A stretch of DNA of 64,000 nt, taken from the NCBI GenBank assembly GCA_964486935.1, contig CAZAPG010000011.1:86818-150817 (forward strand), written 5' to 3'. This document shows positions 16,901 through 26,534 of the stretch, in pieces; within the stretch, counting starts at the first letter, position 1; each line of letters starts with the position of its first letter. This DNA comes from CAZAPG01 sp964486935. Lineage in GTDB: Bacteria; Chloroflexota; Anaerolineae; 4572-78; J111. The position numbers and the translations under genes were made by a program. The notes below the pieces were generated by a model. It saw only the letters and a list, made by a program, of their open reading frames with translations. It did not search any database and was not told the origin of the DNA.

Positions 16901-16987
16901 GGGTGCGTCCAGAATTTTTGGAAAGCACAGGGGGAATTGGGGGGATACCCCCACACCCTCCGTCCTCCTAAAATGTCGGACACACCC
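16901..16987. mobile_element. Non-autonomous inverted-repeat element (MITE-like), copy 2
   Basis: An 87-bp relative of the element at 12576-12663. Left end GGGTGCGTCC, right end GGACACACCC, the same AT-rich inner arms and the GGGGATACCCCC-like core. A perfect 9-bp direct repeat TGAACAAAC flanks it (16892-16900 and 16988-16996), a different target from copy 1. It lies between the SDR and kinase genes. Confidence 0.85.
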
Positions 16988-17016
16988 TGAACAAACTGGC
17001 GGTTGATTCTACGACT

Positions 17017-18513
17017 ATGCAAAAAACACTTCTTGGTTTGGATATTGGCACCAACGCCACCAAAGCCGTTCTGTTTGACATGTCCGGCGCGGAGTTGGTT
17101 AAGGCTGAACAAAATTACCCACTTGTTACGCCCCAACCGGGTTGGGCCGAAGAAGACCCGGAGCAGGTGTGGCAGGCGGTGGTTGGCGTGATACGGCAGG
17201 TAGTAAACCAGGCCGGGCCGGACAGTGAGATTGTGGCTCTGGCGCTGGCCGCTCAAAGCGGCTCTGTAATTCCGGCTCGGGCCGACGGCTCGCCTGTCTA
17301 CCCGATGATTACCTGGCTGGATACCCGCACCGAGGCGCTGGTCAGACAGTGGAAAGCCGAAGGGATTGAGGAAACAGTTAGAACATTGAGTGGTTGGCTG
17401 CTATACCCCGGCCTCCCGTTTCCCAATATTGCCTGGTTGCGCCAATTCAAACCCGATATCTTTGCCGCCACCGAACGGTTCCTGAGCGTCCTTGATTTTT
17501 TGAACCACCGGCTGACCGGCATCTTTTGCGCCGACCTGTCCAGCGGAACCGAAATGCAACTGGTTGACGTTTCAACGGCGCAGTGGAGTCCTCAACTGTG
17601 TAGCCTGGTTGGCATTACGCCCAACTACCTGGCTCGCCTTGAGCCTGCCGGAACAATTGTGGGTAACGTTACCCCCACGGTGAGCAAACTAACCGGGCTA
17701 TCCCCCCAAACGCTGGTGATTAATGGCGGGCACGACCAATGTTGCACCGCCCTGGCCATGGGGATGACCAATCCCGGCAAGGTAATGCTGGCAACCGGCA
17801 CCGCCTGGGTGGTTACGGGCGTGGTTGATACCCCCTCTACCCGCGCTATTCCGCCTAATATGAACCTCAACTTTCACGTAGCGCCCCAACGCTGGACCAT
17901 CTCTCAATTTCTAGGCGGTTTTGGCGCATCGGTTGAGTGGTGCCTCAATCAATGCTGGCAGTCTGCCCGGCCAGACGCGCCCCTGTCCCGTACCGAGTTG
18001 TACGCTCGCTTTGACGAAGCCCTGGCCCACAGCCAGCCGGGTTGCAACGACTTGCTGTTTTTGCCGCTGGGAGGAAGCCTGCAGGTAACCGACGGCAAAC
18101 CGCAGGGCGGCTTTGTGGGGCTTCGGCTAGACCACACCCGCGTCGATATGAGTCGAGCCGTATTAGAAGGCGCAGCCTTTGAATTGCGCTGGGCGCTGGA
18201 AACAATGCGGCAGGCCGGGTTGCCCATCGAGCAGTTGTGGGTGGCCGGCGGCGCAACCCACAGCCCCATCTGGCCGCAGATTCTGGCCGATGTCAGCGGC
18301 GTCCCCATTTCGCTGACTCAATATGCCCAGTGGCCCGCGCTTGGCGCAGCCATTTTGGCCGGAACCGGCGCGGGCATTTTTGACACGCCGGAGGCCGGTA
18401 TTGCCCGTTTCCAGAAATCGCCCCGCCAGATTACGCCCGATGAAGCCCGGAGTAAAAGGTACGAAGAAAGTTTTGCCAGATACCGCGATATCAGCCGGAA
18501 GCTATGGCTCTAA
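17017..18513 (+). CDS. FGGY-family carbohydrate kinase (xylulokinase-like)
   Basis: A 498-residue sugar kinase. The ATPase-fold phosphate-1 loop LGLDIGTNATKAVLFD is at residues 4-20, GWAEEDPEQVW matches the xylulokinase family, GGHDQCCTALAMG lies near 240, and the adenosine motif WVAGGATHSPIWPQILADV is near 410. It phosphorylates a sugar or polyol using ATP in the cytoplasm. It ends 12 bases before the convergent membrane-protein gene. Substrate among xylulose, erythritol, gluconate and similar is uncertain. Confidence 0.9.
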   Translation: MQKTLLGLDIGTNATKAVLFDMSGAELVKAEQNYPLVTPQPGWAEEDPEQVWQAVVGVIRQVVNQAGPDSEIVALALAAQSGSVIPARADGSPVYPMITWLDTRTEALVRQWKAEGIEETVRTLSGWLLYPGLPFPNIAWLRQFKPDIFAATERFLSVLDFLNHRLTGIFCADLSSGTEMQLVDVSTAQWSPQLCSLVGITPNYLARLEPAGTIVGNVTPTVSKLTGLSPQTLVINGGHDQCCTALAMGMTNPGKVMLATGTAWVVTGVVDTPSTRAIPPNMNLNFHVAPQRWTISQFLGGFGASVEWCLNQCWQSARPDAPLSRTELYARFDEALAHSQPGCNDLLFLPLGGSLQVTDGKPQGGFVGLRLDHTRVDMSRAVLEGAAFELRWALETMRQAGLPIEQLWVAGGATHSPIWPQILADVSGVPISLTQYAQWPALGAAILAGTGAGIFDTPEAGIARFQKSPRQITPDEARSKRYEESFARYRDISRKLWL

Positions 18514-18525
18514 ATCCCAACTTCA

Positions 18526-20871
18526 TCAAAAAAAATAAGCAAACTTACCCCGCCCGGTTTTGGTAAAGATTACCACAATTGCGCCCAGCACAACCAGCAA
18601 CACCACCCCAGAGGTGATAGCCGAAATACGGCTTCCCCAGATGACGCTATCAGGCCGGTAGGTCATTACAATTTTGTGCCGGCCCGGACTCTGCAAATAG
18701 ACGCCGCGCAGCAGCCCATTGACTTTTTCCACCGGCTGCGGCCGGCCGTTGACCGTAGCCTGCCAGCCCGGATACCAGATTTCGCTGACCACCAGCCAGC
18801 CCGGCGCGTCAATTTCTGTCTCCATTTCAATTAAGCCGGTGGCGTAACGGGTAATGTTGACCGCCGTGGAACGGTTGCTGTCTACCGGCGATTGCTGCTC
18901 GATGACATGAGGCTCAATCAGAACGGTGCTGGCAGCATCGGGCAATTGGGCCAGTTGAGCCAGCCAGTCCGGCTCAAGCGGTATCGCCCGGTGGGCTACC
19001 CAGGCGCGGGGCTGCGCCCACTCATTCCGGTAAATGTAACTCCCCTCAATTTCCGTTTCCAACCTTAACCCCGGCCCCCGCACCGGAAAAGCTGCAACCA
19101 CATACCTGACATTCAACAACCCCAGCAGTTTTAAATTTGGCTCGACATGTTGCAGCGCGGATTCCGGCGGGTCATTGCCAAAATTTGGGATAGCGACGCT
19201 AAAGCCCGGCTCATTGTAGCCGCCGGCCCGGGCCATGTACCGGTCGTAAAGCGCCAGGTGCACCGGCTCGACGCCATCGGCCAGGCGCAAATTGTGGGCG
19301 GCAGCCGTTTGCATCGGCAGGCTGTAGCTGGGCGAGTAAACTCGAAACAGGCCGGGCTGTTGGGCCAGATATGCGGCGGCGGCCTGGCCCGGCGCCAGCG
19401 CCTGGGGGCGCGGCACAAAGCGCATCATCGACATATCAAACCAGGCCAGGTCTAAAAACAAAAGCGCGCCCAGCAACACCGTCGCCCGGCGCGTCGAAAT
19501 AACCTGCCTGACCCGCAAAATCACTATTATCAGGGCAGCAGGAACAAAAATCGCCAGGGCCAGCGCGGCCCGGCTCAACTGCCCAAAGCCAAAGGCCAGC
19601 CCCAACCCCAGCAGCAGAGCCAGCGCGCCCGCAGCCACGGCCATAAGCGTCAGCCGTTTTTGTTGTTGGGGCAACCAGTTGGCCTGGGCCAGCCGGTCAA
19701 CCGCAAAGCCTGCCAGCGCTGCCGTGGCAATGGCGGCCACAAAAAAAATGCGGGCCGGCGTGCGAACCCATCGAAAACCGGGCAGCAGGTGGTAGACCAG
19801 CCCGTGCAGCGGGGTGGCCGGCCCCAGGGCAAACAACACGGCCAAAATCCCCACCGTTACATAAAACCAGCTCCAGCGGTTGCGCCGGCTCAACCCCAGC
19901 GGAGCCAGCGCCAGTGGAATCAACCCCAGATAAATTACCAGCTCGTGCCCGCCCTGCGCCGAGGGTAAAAATAAGCCTACCAGCAATTGGGCCGGCGTTA
20001 CCGAGTAGGCTGCGGCCTGCTCAAGGTTAAGCGAGCGATTGCTGTACAGGGCCAATTCGAGCAGCGGCAGCAGTTGCGCAGCCCCCAACAACGTTGCCAG
20101 CGCAAAAATACCGCCGGGCAACATAACGGCCTTCATCAGGGATCGAACATAAAATTTTAAGCGACTTCTTGCCGGGCGCGGGCGCTCACCTGCCACCATG
20201 TGCCATAAGGCGGCTGCGCCCAATAGATAGGCGCTGTAAATAACCGGCAAGGTGTGGGTGACAATTTGCAGCGCCAGCGACGCTGCGCCCAGCGCGGCCC
20301 AGCCCAGCGCGCCCGGTCGCCATAGCGACGAGGCCCGCAGCAGCATCAAAACCGCCAGCAGGCTCCAGGGCATCCAGCCGACGGCTCCCACCAGGCTCAC
20401 ATGCCCGCCGGCGGCATGGGCCAGCAACTTGCCGTTAAGCGCAAACGTCAGGCCGCCCAGCAGCGCGGCGGCAGGGGAGAGATGATGATATTCGTGTAGT
20501 AAGAAGTATATCCCTACACCGCCCAGCAGCAAGTGAAAAATAAAGAGCAAATTAAAGGTTGGCTCAAGGGGTAAAAACAAAAAAAGCCAGGCCGGAGGGT
20601 AAAACAACATAGCCAGTTGGTTGGCGGCCAGCGGCATTCCGCTTAAAATCAGCGGCGTCCAGTAGGGGAGTCCCTGCCCGGCCTGCCAGCTTTGGGCCAT
20701 CAGGTGGGCTTTGGGCCAGTGGATGACCATTGTATCTGAATAGGGGCTGAAGGTGGGGTACAAAATAGAACCCGAACGCAGCAGCGCCGGCCAAAAAAGC
20801 CACACCACCGCCGCCGCCAGCAGCGCCAGAGGGAATAAATGCGCTTTAAATCTGACAGGCAATAACTGCAA
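18526..20871 (-). CDS. Large multi-span membrane protein, YfhO-like
   Basis: A 781-residue membrane protein with some 12-14 hydrophobic segments (LFPLALLAAAVVWLFWPALL at the start) and a soluble C-terminal region of about 230 residues containing IEMETEIDAPGWLVVSEIWYPGW, a recurrent feature of the YfhO family. These are thought to act in modification of cell-wall polymers or glycolipids. It closes a four-gene leftward operon (25501 to 18526). A single transmembrane helix near residue 760 ends the protein. Confidence 0.75.
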   Translation of the reverse strand: MQLLPVRFKAHLFPLALLAAAVVWLFWPALLRSGSILYPTFSPYSDTMVIHWPKAHLMAQSWQAGQGLPYWTPLILSGMPLAANQLAMLFYPPAWLFLFLPLEPTFNLLFIFHLLLGGVGIYFLLHEYHHLSPAAALLGGLTFALNGKLLAHAAGGHVSLVGAVGWMPWSLLAVLMLLRASSLWRPGALGWAALGAASLALQIVTHTLPVIYSAYLLGAAALWHMVAGERPRPARSRLKFYVRSLMKAVMLPGGIFALATLLGAAQLLPLLELALYSNRSLNLEQAAAYSVTPAQLLVGLFLPSAQGGHELVIYLGLIPLALAPLGLSRRNRWSWFYVTVGILAVLFALGPATPLHGLVYHLLPGFRWVRTPARIFFVAAIATAALAGFAVDRLAQANWLPQQQKRLTLMAVAAGALALLLGLGLAFGFGQLSRAALALAIFVPAALIIVILRVRQVISTRRATVLLGALLFLDLAWFDMSMMRFVPRPQALAPGQAAAAYLAQQPGLFRVYSPSYSLPMQTAAAHNLRLADGVEPVHLALYDRYMARAGGYNEPGFSVAIPNFGNDPPESALQHVEPNLKLLGLLNVRYVVAAFPVRGPGLRLETEIEGSYIYRNEWAQPRAWVAHRAIPLEPDWLAQLAQLPDAASTVLIEPHVIEQQSPVDSNRSTAVNITRYATGLIEMETEIDAPGWLVVSEIWYPGWQATVNGRPQPVEKVNGLLRGVYLQSPGRHKIVMTYRPDSVIWGSRISAITSGVVLLVVLGAIVVIFTKTGRGKFAYFF

Positions 20872-20893
20872 TTTAAGGACTCGCTAAAAAACG

Positions 20894-21295
20894 CTAACTT
20901 GACACGCCGCTGCGAATCAAAAAGAAAATGCCAAAAATTATCAGGCCGACCCCCAACATTCGTTCCCAGCCTACTGTCTCGCCAAAAAAGAAGCGGCCAA
21001 TCAACAGGGTAAAGACATAAGTTAACCCGACCATTGGAAAAGCCAGGCTAAAATCCAGCTTGGAAAGCACATCCAGCCAGATAATGGCGCTGAGGCCATA
21101 GCACATAAAGCCGACAAAAACCCAGGGCGTCTGGAATAATTTGAAAGCGCCCATTATTCCATCGGACAGGCTGACGCCGCCGATAACGGTTAAACCGTAT
21201 TTTATTGATGTTTGCCCGGCCGACAGCAGCATAATCGAGACCAACCCCAACAGAAATGTGCCAAGCATTGCTGAAGAAACCTCCAATTTTTGCAT
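20894..21295 (-). CDS. Small EamA/EmrE-like membrane protein
   Basis: A 133-residue protein with four hydrophobic helices and patterns of the small multidrug/undecaprenyl-sugar flippase group (SAGQTSIKYGL near the N-terminus, FAL-like LAFPMVGLTYVFTLLIGRF, then FFGETVGWERMLGVGLIIFG). Such half-size EamA proteins work as dimers, often moving lipid-linked sugars across the membrane (ArnE/ArnF type). ATG at 21295 lies eight bases after the upstream stop; a TTG at 21316 would overlap that gene. The glycan-type neighbours support a flippase role. Confidence 0.72.
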   Translation of the reverse strand: MQKLEVSSAMLGTFLLGLVSIMLLSAGQTSIKYGLTVIGGVSLSDGIMGAFKLFQTPWVFVGFMCYGLSAIIWLDVLSKLDFSLAFPMVGLTYVFTLLIGRFFFGETVGWERMLGVGLIIFGIFFLIRSGVSS

Positions 21296-21302
21296 TTTGC
21301 GC

Positions 21303-22961
21303 TCATTCTCTTTCAATTTTATAGATTGTGACTTGCTCTGTAGAAAAGACCACCGGCAGCGCGGCTAACAACTGTGGCCGGCCCAGGGCTTGTTCCGTTG
21401 GGCCGTAAAAAATATAATCAGCCGGGGGAGTTACCTGGCTAATTTCGCCCTTAAAAAAGGCGTCTACCTGGGCTTTTTTAGCTCCGGCCTGGATGGTTTC
21501 AAATGGGTGGCCGTAAAATGTCCGCAGGCCGGTTTGACCCGGCACAAACATCCCCACGCGCGGCGAGGCCAAAACCACGGCATCCGGTTCGGCCTGCCGG
21601 CGCAGCCACTCAAATGCAGCCTGCTCCTCGGTTCTTAGAAAAAAGAGGGCGGTGGTTGGCGACTCCTGGGGCGATTGGCGCAGCCCCGCCAGGGGCAATG
21701 TCCACACCGCCAGGGTGCCCAATGCGCCAAGGGTAATGGCCGCGCTGATGACCAGCCGTTGATAGCCCGGCTTCAGGCGGCTGCGGGCCAGCCAGCGGTG
21801 CAGCCCCAACCCGGCCAGGATACACAGCGGCAGATGCAGGCCGGTAATCAGCCGGCGCTGCAACTCAAATGGAATGTAAACCAGCGCCACCGTGGTAACG
21901 GCCCACCAGAGCGCCAGCCACTCGCCGGATACGGGTTGATTCCTGCGGCGCAGCACAAAGGCGGCGCCCGCCAGGGCCAGCAGCCCCACCAGCCCGTAGC
22001 CCAACCCAACATCCAGCACGGCGGGAGCGGGGGTTAAATTTTGGGCGCTCCAGCCGGCCAGCGCCGGGTTGGTAACAGACACCCAATACTGGTAAAAAAT
22101 AACGGGCGCCGCAAAAATAACCGCGCTCAGTGTAGGCCAAATTTGCAGCCAGGGCAAACGGCGGCGAATGATAAAGAGCCAGCTTAAAAAGAGCGCCAGC
22201 ACCGCCCAAACCGTCAGCAGGGCAAATGGCAAAACCATTGCCAGCGCCAGCGCGGCCAACCCGCTCCACAAAAGGGGGAAGGGCGACCCGGCTTCTAAAA
22301 TGGAGCGCTCCGCCTTAAGGGTTGTGATAATCTGGTCGAAAATGATGAGCATCAGCATCATTCCCAGGGGGAAATGGGGGTTGGCATACAGGCTGTAAGG
22401 CGTAAACGCTTCGGGAACCCACAGGTCAATGGGAAATGCGCCAAACGCTGCGCCCAGCCAGCCCAACCCGGAAGCGGTCAGCGCAAAGGCAAAAGCCAGC
22501 CGCTGCTCCTGCCGGCCAGACGTTACCCGGCCCATAAAGCGATAGGCCATTAGCAGCAGGCCCAAACCGGCCAGCAGCCGGGCCAGGTGGAGCACCACAA
22601 TTTTGGGCAGGCCGGTTAAAGCCGACACGCGCCCCAGAAGCAAATAAAAAGTAAAAATAAACGCGCCGTTGTGCGGCTCCGGGGTGTAGGTTAGATGAAA
22701 CAGCCAGTTGCCATCAACGCCCTGCTGCATTTTGGCCAGATATGAGTGGCCGTCTAACGGGTTGACCAGAATGCCGGCAAAGCGCCAGCCCTCCGGCGCG
22801 CTGAAAGTTGCCAGCAAGTAAGGCAGGCAACTGAGCGCCAGCGCCAACCCCGACCAGCCCGCCGCCCACTGCCAGCTTTTGAAATTGCCGGCTGGCCGGG
22901 CAGTTTTCGGCATGCTTTGATTTTCGGGCGGCGAAGCCGGGGCGGGTTTATAAGGACTCAT
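21303..22961 (-). CDS. Multi-span membrane protein, glycosyltransferase GT-C-like
   Basis: A 552-residue integral membrane protein with about twelve helices and a C-terminal soluble tail (about residues 470-552) ending in a segment like TEQVTIYKIERE. The acidic, loop-rich N-terminal part (NPLDGHSYLAKMQQGVDGNW, then LTYTPEPHNGAF) fits lipid-phosphosugar-dependent GT-C transferases. Exact family is not certain. Start overlaps the stop of the preceding secreted protein (ATGA at 22958-22961), so both are in one transcript. Confidence 0.7.
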   Translation of the reverse strand: MSPYKPAPASPPENQSMPKTARPAGNFKSWQWAAGWSGLALALSCLPYLLATFSAPEGWRFAGILVNPLDGHSYLAKMQQGVDGNWLFHLTYTPEPHNGAFIFTFYLLLGRVSALTGLPKIVVLHLARLLAGLGLLLMAYRFMGRVTSGRQEQRLAFAFALTASGLGWLGAAFGAFPIDLWVPEAFTPYSLYANPHFPLGMMLMLIIFDQIITTLKAERSILEAGSPFPLLWSGLAALALAMVLPFALLTVWAVLALFLSWLFIIRRRLPWLQIWPTLSAVIFAAPVIFYQYWVSVTNPALAGWSAQNLTPAPAVLDVGLGYGLVGLLALAGAAFVLRRRNQPVSGEWLALWWAVTTVALVYIPFELQRRLITGLHLPLCILAGLGLHRWLARSRLKPGYQRLVISAAITLGALGTLAVWTLPLAGLRQSPQESPTTALFFLRTEEQAAFEWLRRQAEPDAVVLASPRVGMFVPGQTGLRTFYGHPFETIQAGAKKAQVDAFFKGEISQVTPPADYIFYGPTEQALGRPQLLAALPVVFSTEQVTIYKIERE

Positions 22962-25501
22962 TGATAAATCCGTAGCAGGTTTTGCTGCGGCTCCAACAGG
23001 TAAATTGTTGTTTGACTGACCAGTAACTCTGTGGCGGGGATGGCCCTGACAGTAGTATCAATGTGGCTGACTGCCCAGGAATCGGGCGTGATTTGCCAGA
23101 CGCCCTCAACTTCCGCTACCAGCAGATTGCCGTTGGGGTCAACGGCCAGCGCCTGCGCCGTGTGAAAGGGAAATTGAGTTGTGCCGGCTACCAGCGCCGT
23201 TTGGGTCAATGTGCCGGCCTGCCAGGCGGTGATACCCCGGTGTTTGGGGGCCAGGGCGCTGAGAGCGTACAGTTTGCCGCCGGGCGCGTCGAGGGCCAGT
23301 TTTAAAATTGGCCCGCCAATTAGCCTGGCCTGTGACACAACTTGCAGGGTATCGCCGTTGAGGGCGGCAATTTGCGAGTTTGCCGGAAAGGAAATGTAGA
23401 GCCGGCGGGTAATATCGTCAAACAGTAGCTGGTTGGGTTGTTGCCCCAATGGAATTACGGCAAGCTGCTGCGACAGGTCGGCATTGAAAATGAGCAGTTG
23501 CTCCTGCCCGGCTGCGGCTACAAAGAGCCGCTGCCCGGCAGAATCCCAGGCCAGGCCGCGCAGCAGCCCGGTTTGGGCGCGGCGGTTGAGTATTTGCCCG
23601 CTTTGCGGGTCTATTTGCGCCAGGCCATCGCCCAGCGAAGTGTACAGATGTTGGGGCGCGGCGATGATGGTTTGCGGGTCGCTCCCGGCAAAAATGGCGG
23701 TTACGGTTTGGTGGGCAACCGTGTCGATTAACTCTACCCGGCCATCGGCCAGCAGAACGGCCACCATCTGGTTATTGACCGGCGCGGCGGCCAGCGGCGG
23801 CCCGGAAAGCAACACGTCTGTCACCTGAAATTGGTTATGAGCCGCCAATACGGCCATGGAGGCGGTTAGAAAGTTGCCGGGCACAATAGCGCCCGCGCTG
23901 GCTGCCGGCAAAACAGCGGCTTCCGGGGGGGCTAACTGGTACCACGGCCCCTGGTTACCCGGTGATTTCAACATAACCGGCAGGTAGATACTCTGCCGGG
24001 GTGGGGCGGTTTGAACGGTGACCGGGGCCGCCCCGCCGGCTGACACAAAATTGCCATCCCGCTCGCTGCCGCTGAGGCTCAGGGTGTAGGTTCCGGTCAG
24101 GGTGTTGGTGCTGATTTGGGCTTTGAAGATAACCTGGTAGCCGTAGGGTTGTAGTTGTCCGGCGGGTTTGGGCAGGCTGGCCACGGTGGTGTATTGCGGG
24201 TGCGGTGGGTAGGGCGGGTAGGGGTGAACCCAGTCAAAGGCGGCCCACAGGCCGGAAGCGTCGGTGAGTTCAAAGGGGGTAACGGCTACAATCTCCGGCC
24301 ATTTTAGCCAATAGTCTTTAAAGGCGCTGGCAATATAGCCGGCCCGGTTGGACTCGGTGATGGCCGGGAAGCCCTCAAAACCAAAGGTATTGTTGCCCAG
24401 GGCATAGCCGGTTTCGGTGAGCATGACCTTCACGCCCGCGCGTCCGTAGCGGTTGATGATGGCCGTTTCTTCAAAATAACAGTCGATGCTGTAAGTGCCG
24501 TAGCGCGCCGTGCCGTTATGATAGTTGTACCAGGCCGGGTGATTGTAGGGGTAGCAATGGCTGGCCCACACATCAAAGGCGTCTCTAAAACCGGGCACTT
24601 GCAGCATTTGATTGATAAAGGCAGGGTTGCCGGGCGTGAGCGCGCCATTGACCACCCGAATACGGGCATCGCCCAACTGCCGGATGGCGTTAGACACGGC
24701 CACAAAAAAGCGGGCGTACTGGGTGGCATTGGGCCGGCCGCTCCACTCAATCCACAGGTCTGGTTCGTTCCAAACCACAATGTAGAGCGGGTTGGTATCG
24801 CGGCGCGGCAGGCCGGCTACGTAGCGAGCATAGGCCTGGGCAATTTCGGTGTAGTTGCCGCCGGGGCCGGGAGAAGGGGCCTGCCACACGCCGTTAAGGC
24901 GGTGTCCTTGTAAACGCAAAATGGGGATGAGGTTGCGGGCGTAGGCCTCTTGCACAAAGTTAATGGCGCACTGGCTGGGGCCGGTGGTGGCAAGGTCGAT
25001 GGGATAGAAAAGTTGGGTCACGTAGCCGCCGTTGCCGGTTAACATTTTGGCGCCTTCCAGATGCAGCGCCGGGATGCCATCGCACGATTCCATAAGGGTA
25101 TGGATGCCGTAAGGGTTGTGGACTTTGATGCCGGCGGCGGGCAGATGATACGGCCCCCAGGTAAGGGTCTGCCCGGTTATGGCCGGTTCTCGACTCTCCA
25201 TCGGCCAGCCTTCGCCCATTACAATGGTTGAACCAGGCACGTAACTGAAGCCGGCAGGCAAGGTGGCCGTCAGCACGCCATCATAAACAATCTGGTCGGT
25301 GTGGTTGAGCAACTCCAGCCGGTAGACAGTTTGGCCGCCGGGGTAACTATCAGCGCCGACGCCATTTACGGATAAAACCGGCGTTGCCTGTAGTGGAACC
25401 AGGCGGGTCAAGGTTATAATGATGCCCAGGCTGACAAGTCCGGCTTTAATTGTTAGTTGAATGTAATTTACCATAAACTGAGCCGGCGCAAATTGCTGCA
25501 T
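22958..25501 (-). CDS. Secreted clan GH-A glycosidase-like protein with beta-propeller
   Basis: An 847-residue extracytoplasmic protein. An N-terminal hydrophobic anchor (about 14-35) is followed by a DUF11-like beta domain (to ~110), then a TIM-barrel region with the acid/base motif VVWNEPDLW (near 240) and nucleophile-like MLTETGYAL (near 360). Next comes IYLPVMLKS (near 515), a linker motif I associate with Chloroflexota secreted proteins, and then about six YncE-like propeller repeats. The WNEPD and TETG pair fits retaining glycosidases. It leads the leftward operon of membrane glycan proteins. Confidence 0.75.
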   Translation of the reverse strand: MQQFAPAQFMVNYIQLTIKAGLVSLGIIITLTRLVPLQATPVLSVNGVGADSYPGGQTVYRLELLNHTDQIVYDGVLTATLPAGFSYVPGSTIVMGEGWPMESREPAITGQTLTWGPYHLPAAGIKVHNPYGIHTLMESCDGIPALHLEGAKMLTGNGGYVTQLFYPIDLATTGPSQCAINFVQEAYARNLIPILRLQGHRLNGVWQAPSPGPGGNYTEIAQAYARYVAGLPRRDTNPLYIVVWNEPDLWIEWSGRPNATQYARFFVAVSNAIRQLGDARIRVVNGALTPGNPAFINQMLQVPGFRDAFDVWASHCYPYNHPAWYNYHNGTARYGTYSIDCYFEETAIINRYGRAGVKVMLTETGYALGNNTFGFEGFPAITESNRAGYIASAFKDYWLKWPEIVAVTPFELTDASGLWAAFDWVHPYPPYPPHPQYTTVASLPKPAGQLQPYGYQVIFKAQISTNTLTGTYTLSLSGSERDGNFVSAGGAAPVTVQTAPPRQSIYLPVMLKSPGNQGPWYQLAPPEAAVLPAASAGAIVPGNFLTASMAVLAAHNQFQVTDVLLSGPPLAAAPVNNQMVAVLLADGRVELIDTVAHQTVTAIFAGSDPQTIIAAPQHLYTSLGDGLAQIDPQSGQILNRRAQTGLLRGLAWDSAGQRLFVAAAGQEQLLIFNADLSQQLAVIPLGQQPNQLLFDDITRRLYISFPANSQIAALNGDTLQVVSQARLIGGPILKLALDAPGGKLYALSALAPKHRGITAWQAGTLTQTALVAGTTQFPFHTAQALAVDPNGNLLVAEVEGVWQITPDSWAVSHIDTTVRAIPATELLVSQTTIYLLEPQQNLLRIYQ

Positions 25502-25563
25502 TTTTCCAACCAGAGTATTATCTTCTGACGAGGAGATTTGTCAATCGTTGAGGAGGCAGAAAA

Positions 25564-26478
25564 ATGATAGATTTACGGCAAACCCCGCTGGTTGAAACCG
25601 ATTGGCTGGCCGCCCATCTGTCCGAACCAAACCTGTGTCTGGTTGACTCGCGCTGCGCCGGTCGGGGGGAGTGTCGCCAGATGTACCTGACCGGGCACCT
25701 GCCCAACGCAGTTCAATTATGCTGGCATCTTGACCTGGCTTATACCGATGACCGCGGCGTGCGCTATCTGCTGCTGCCGCCGGAGCGTTTTGCCCAGGTG
25801 ATGGCCGCTGCGGGTATTGGCAATGATACACGGGTGATTGCCTACGCGGAAACCGATTATTCCGGCGCGGCGCGGCTGTGGTGGGCGCTGCGCTACTACG
25901 GCCACGAACAAGTGGCCGTACTGAACGGGGGGTTGACCAGGTGGCAGGCTGAACAGCGCCCTATTAGCAGAGAGATACCTCAGCCAACACCGGCCCAGTT
26001 TACCCCCAAACCCCAATTGGAGTGGCTGGCTACCGCTGCCGAAATTCAACAGCAACTTCAAAATCCTGCCGGCCAGGTTTGCCTGCTCGACACGCGCCCC
26101 TCTGAACAATACGCCGGCCAGGCCGTTTGGACGCCCGAAGGCAGCCTGTTTCTGCCGCCCGACCAGGATTGGGTGGAAGTTGAAGGCCGGGCAATGCGCG
26201 GTGGACACATTCCCGGAGCGGTCAGTCTGCCGGCATCTGGCAATCTGGATCAGGCCAATCATTACTGTTACCATCAACCCCAAGCGCTTCGAGAGCGGGC
26301 CGTCTCGGCGGGAGTCAGGCCGGAGCAGCGGGTCATTGCTTATTGTGGGGCCGGAATTGCCGCATCGCAGAGCCTTTTTTCGCTATACCTGGCCGGCTAC
26401 AAAAATCTGGCCCTGTACGATGCTTCGTGGGAAGAATGGGGGACGGATCGAACCCGACCTGTTGAGCGCAATCAATAA
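25564..26478 (+). CDS. Thiosulfate/3-mercaptopyruvate sulfurtransferase (two rhodanese domains)
   Basis: A 304-residue tandem rhodanese. The first domain (about 1-140, starting LVETDWLAAHL) is inactive-type; the second carries the active-site loop CGAGIAA near Cys261. The CxxGxxA loop resembles 3-mercaptopyruvate rather than thiosulfate enzymes, but the split is not decisive. It transfers sulfane sulfur to cyanide or other acceptors. GAGGAGG precedes the ATG. It is the last host gene before the prophage insertion site, divergent from the glycan operon. Confidence 0.9.
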   Translation: MIDLRQTPLVETDWLAAHLSEPNLCLVDSRCAGRGECRQMYLTGHLPNAVQLCWHLDLAYTDDRGVRYLLLPPERFAQVMAAAGIGNDTRVIAYAETDYSGAARLWWALRYYGHEQVAVLNGGLTRWQAEQRPISREIPQPTPAQFTPKPQLEWLATAAEIQQQLQNPAGQVCLLDTRPSEQYAGQAVWTPEGSLFLPPDQDWVEVEGRAMRGGHIPGAVSLPASGNLDQANHYCYHQPQALRERAVSAGVRPEQRVIAYCGAGIAASQSLFSLYLAGYKNLALYDASWEEWGTDRTRPVERNQ

Positions 26479-26491
26479 TTGTAAACTAATT

Positions 26492-26520
26492 TTGACAATA
26501 TTTACCCTGCTCTTTATAAT
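26492..26520 (+). promoter_or_regulatory. Sigma-70 consensus promoter of tRNA-Gly
   Basis: TTGACA (26492-26497) and TATAAT (26515-26520) match both consensus boxes with a 17-base spacer. The tRNA begins 14 bases after the -10 box, so a short leader would be processed off. Confidence 0.85.
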
Positions 26521-26534
26521 TTTGACTATCAAAC

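Noticed and set aside
16426..17256. Minus-strand frame opposite the SDR and kinase genes
   Set aside because: It crosses a confirmed SDR, a MITE copy and the start of a kinase; shadow of GC bias.
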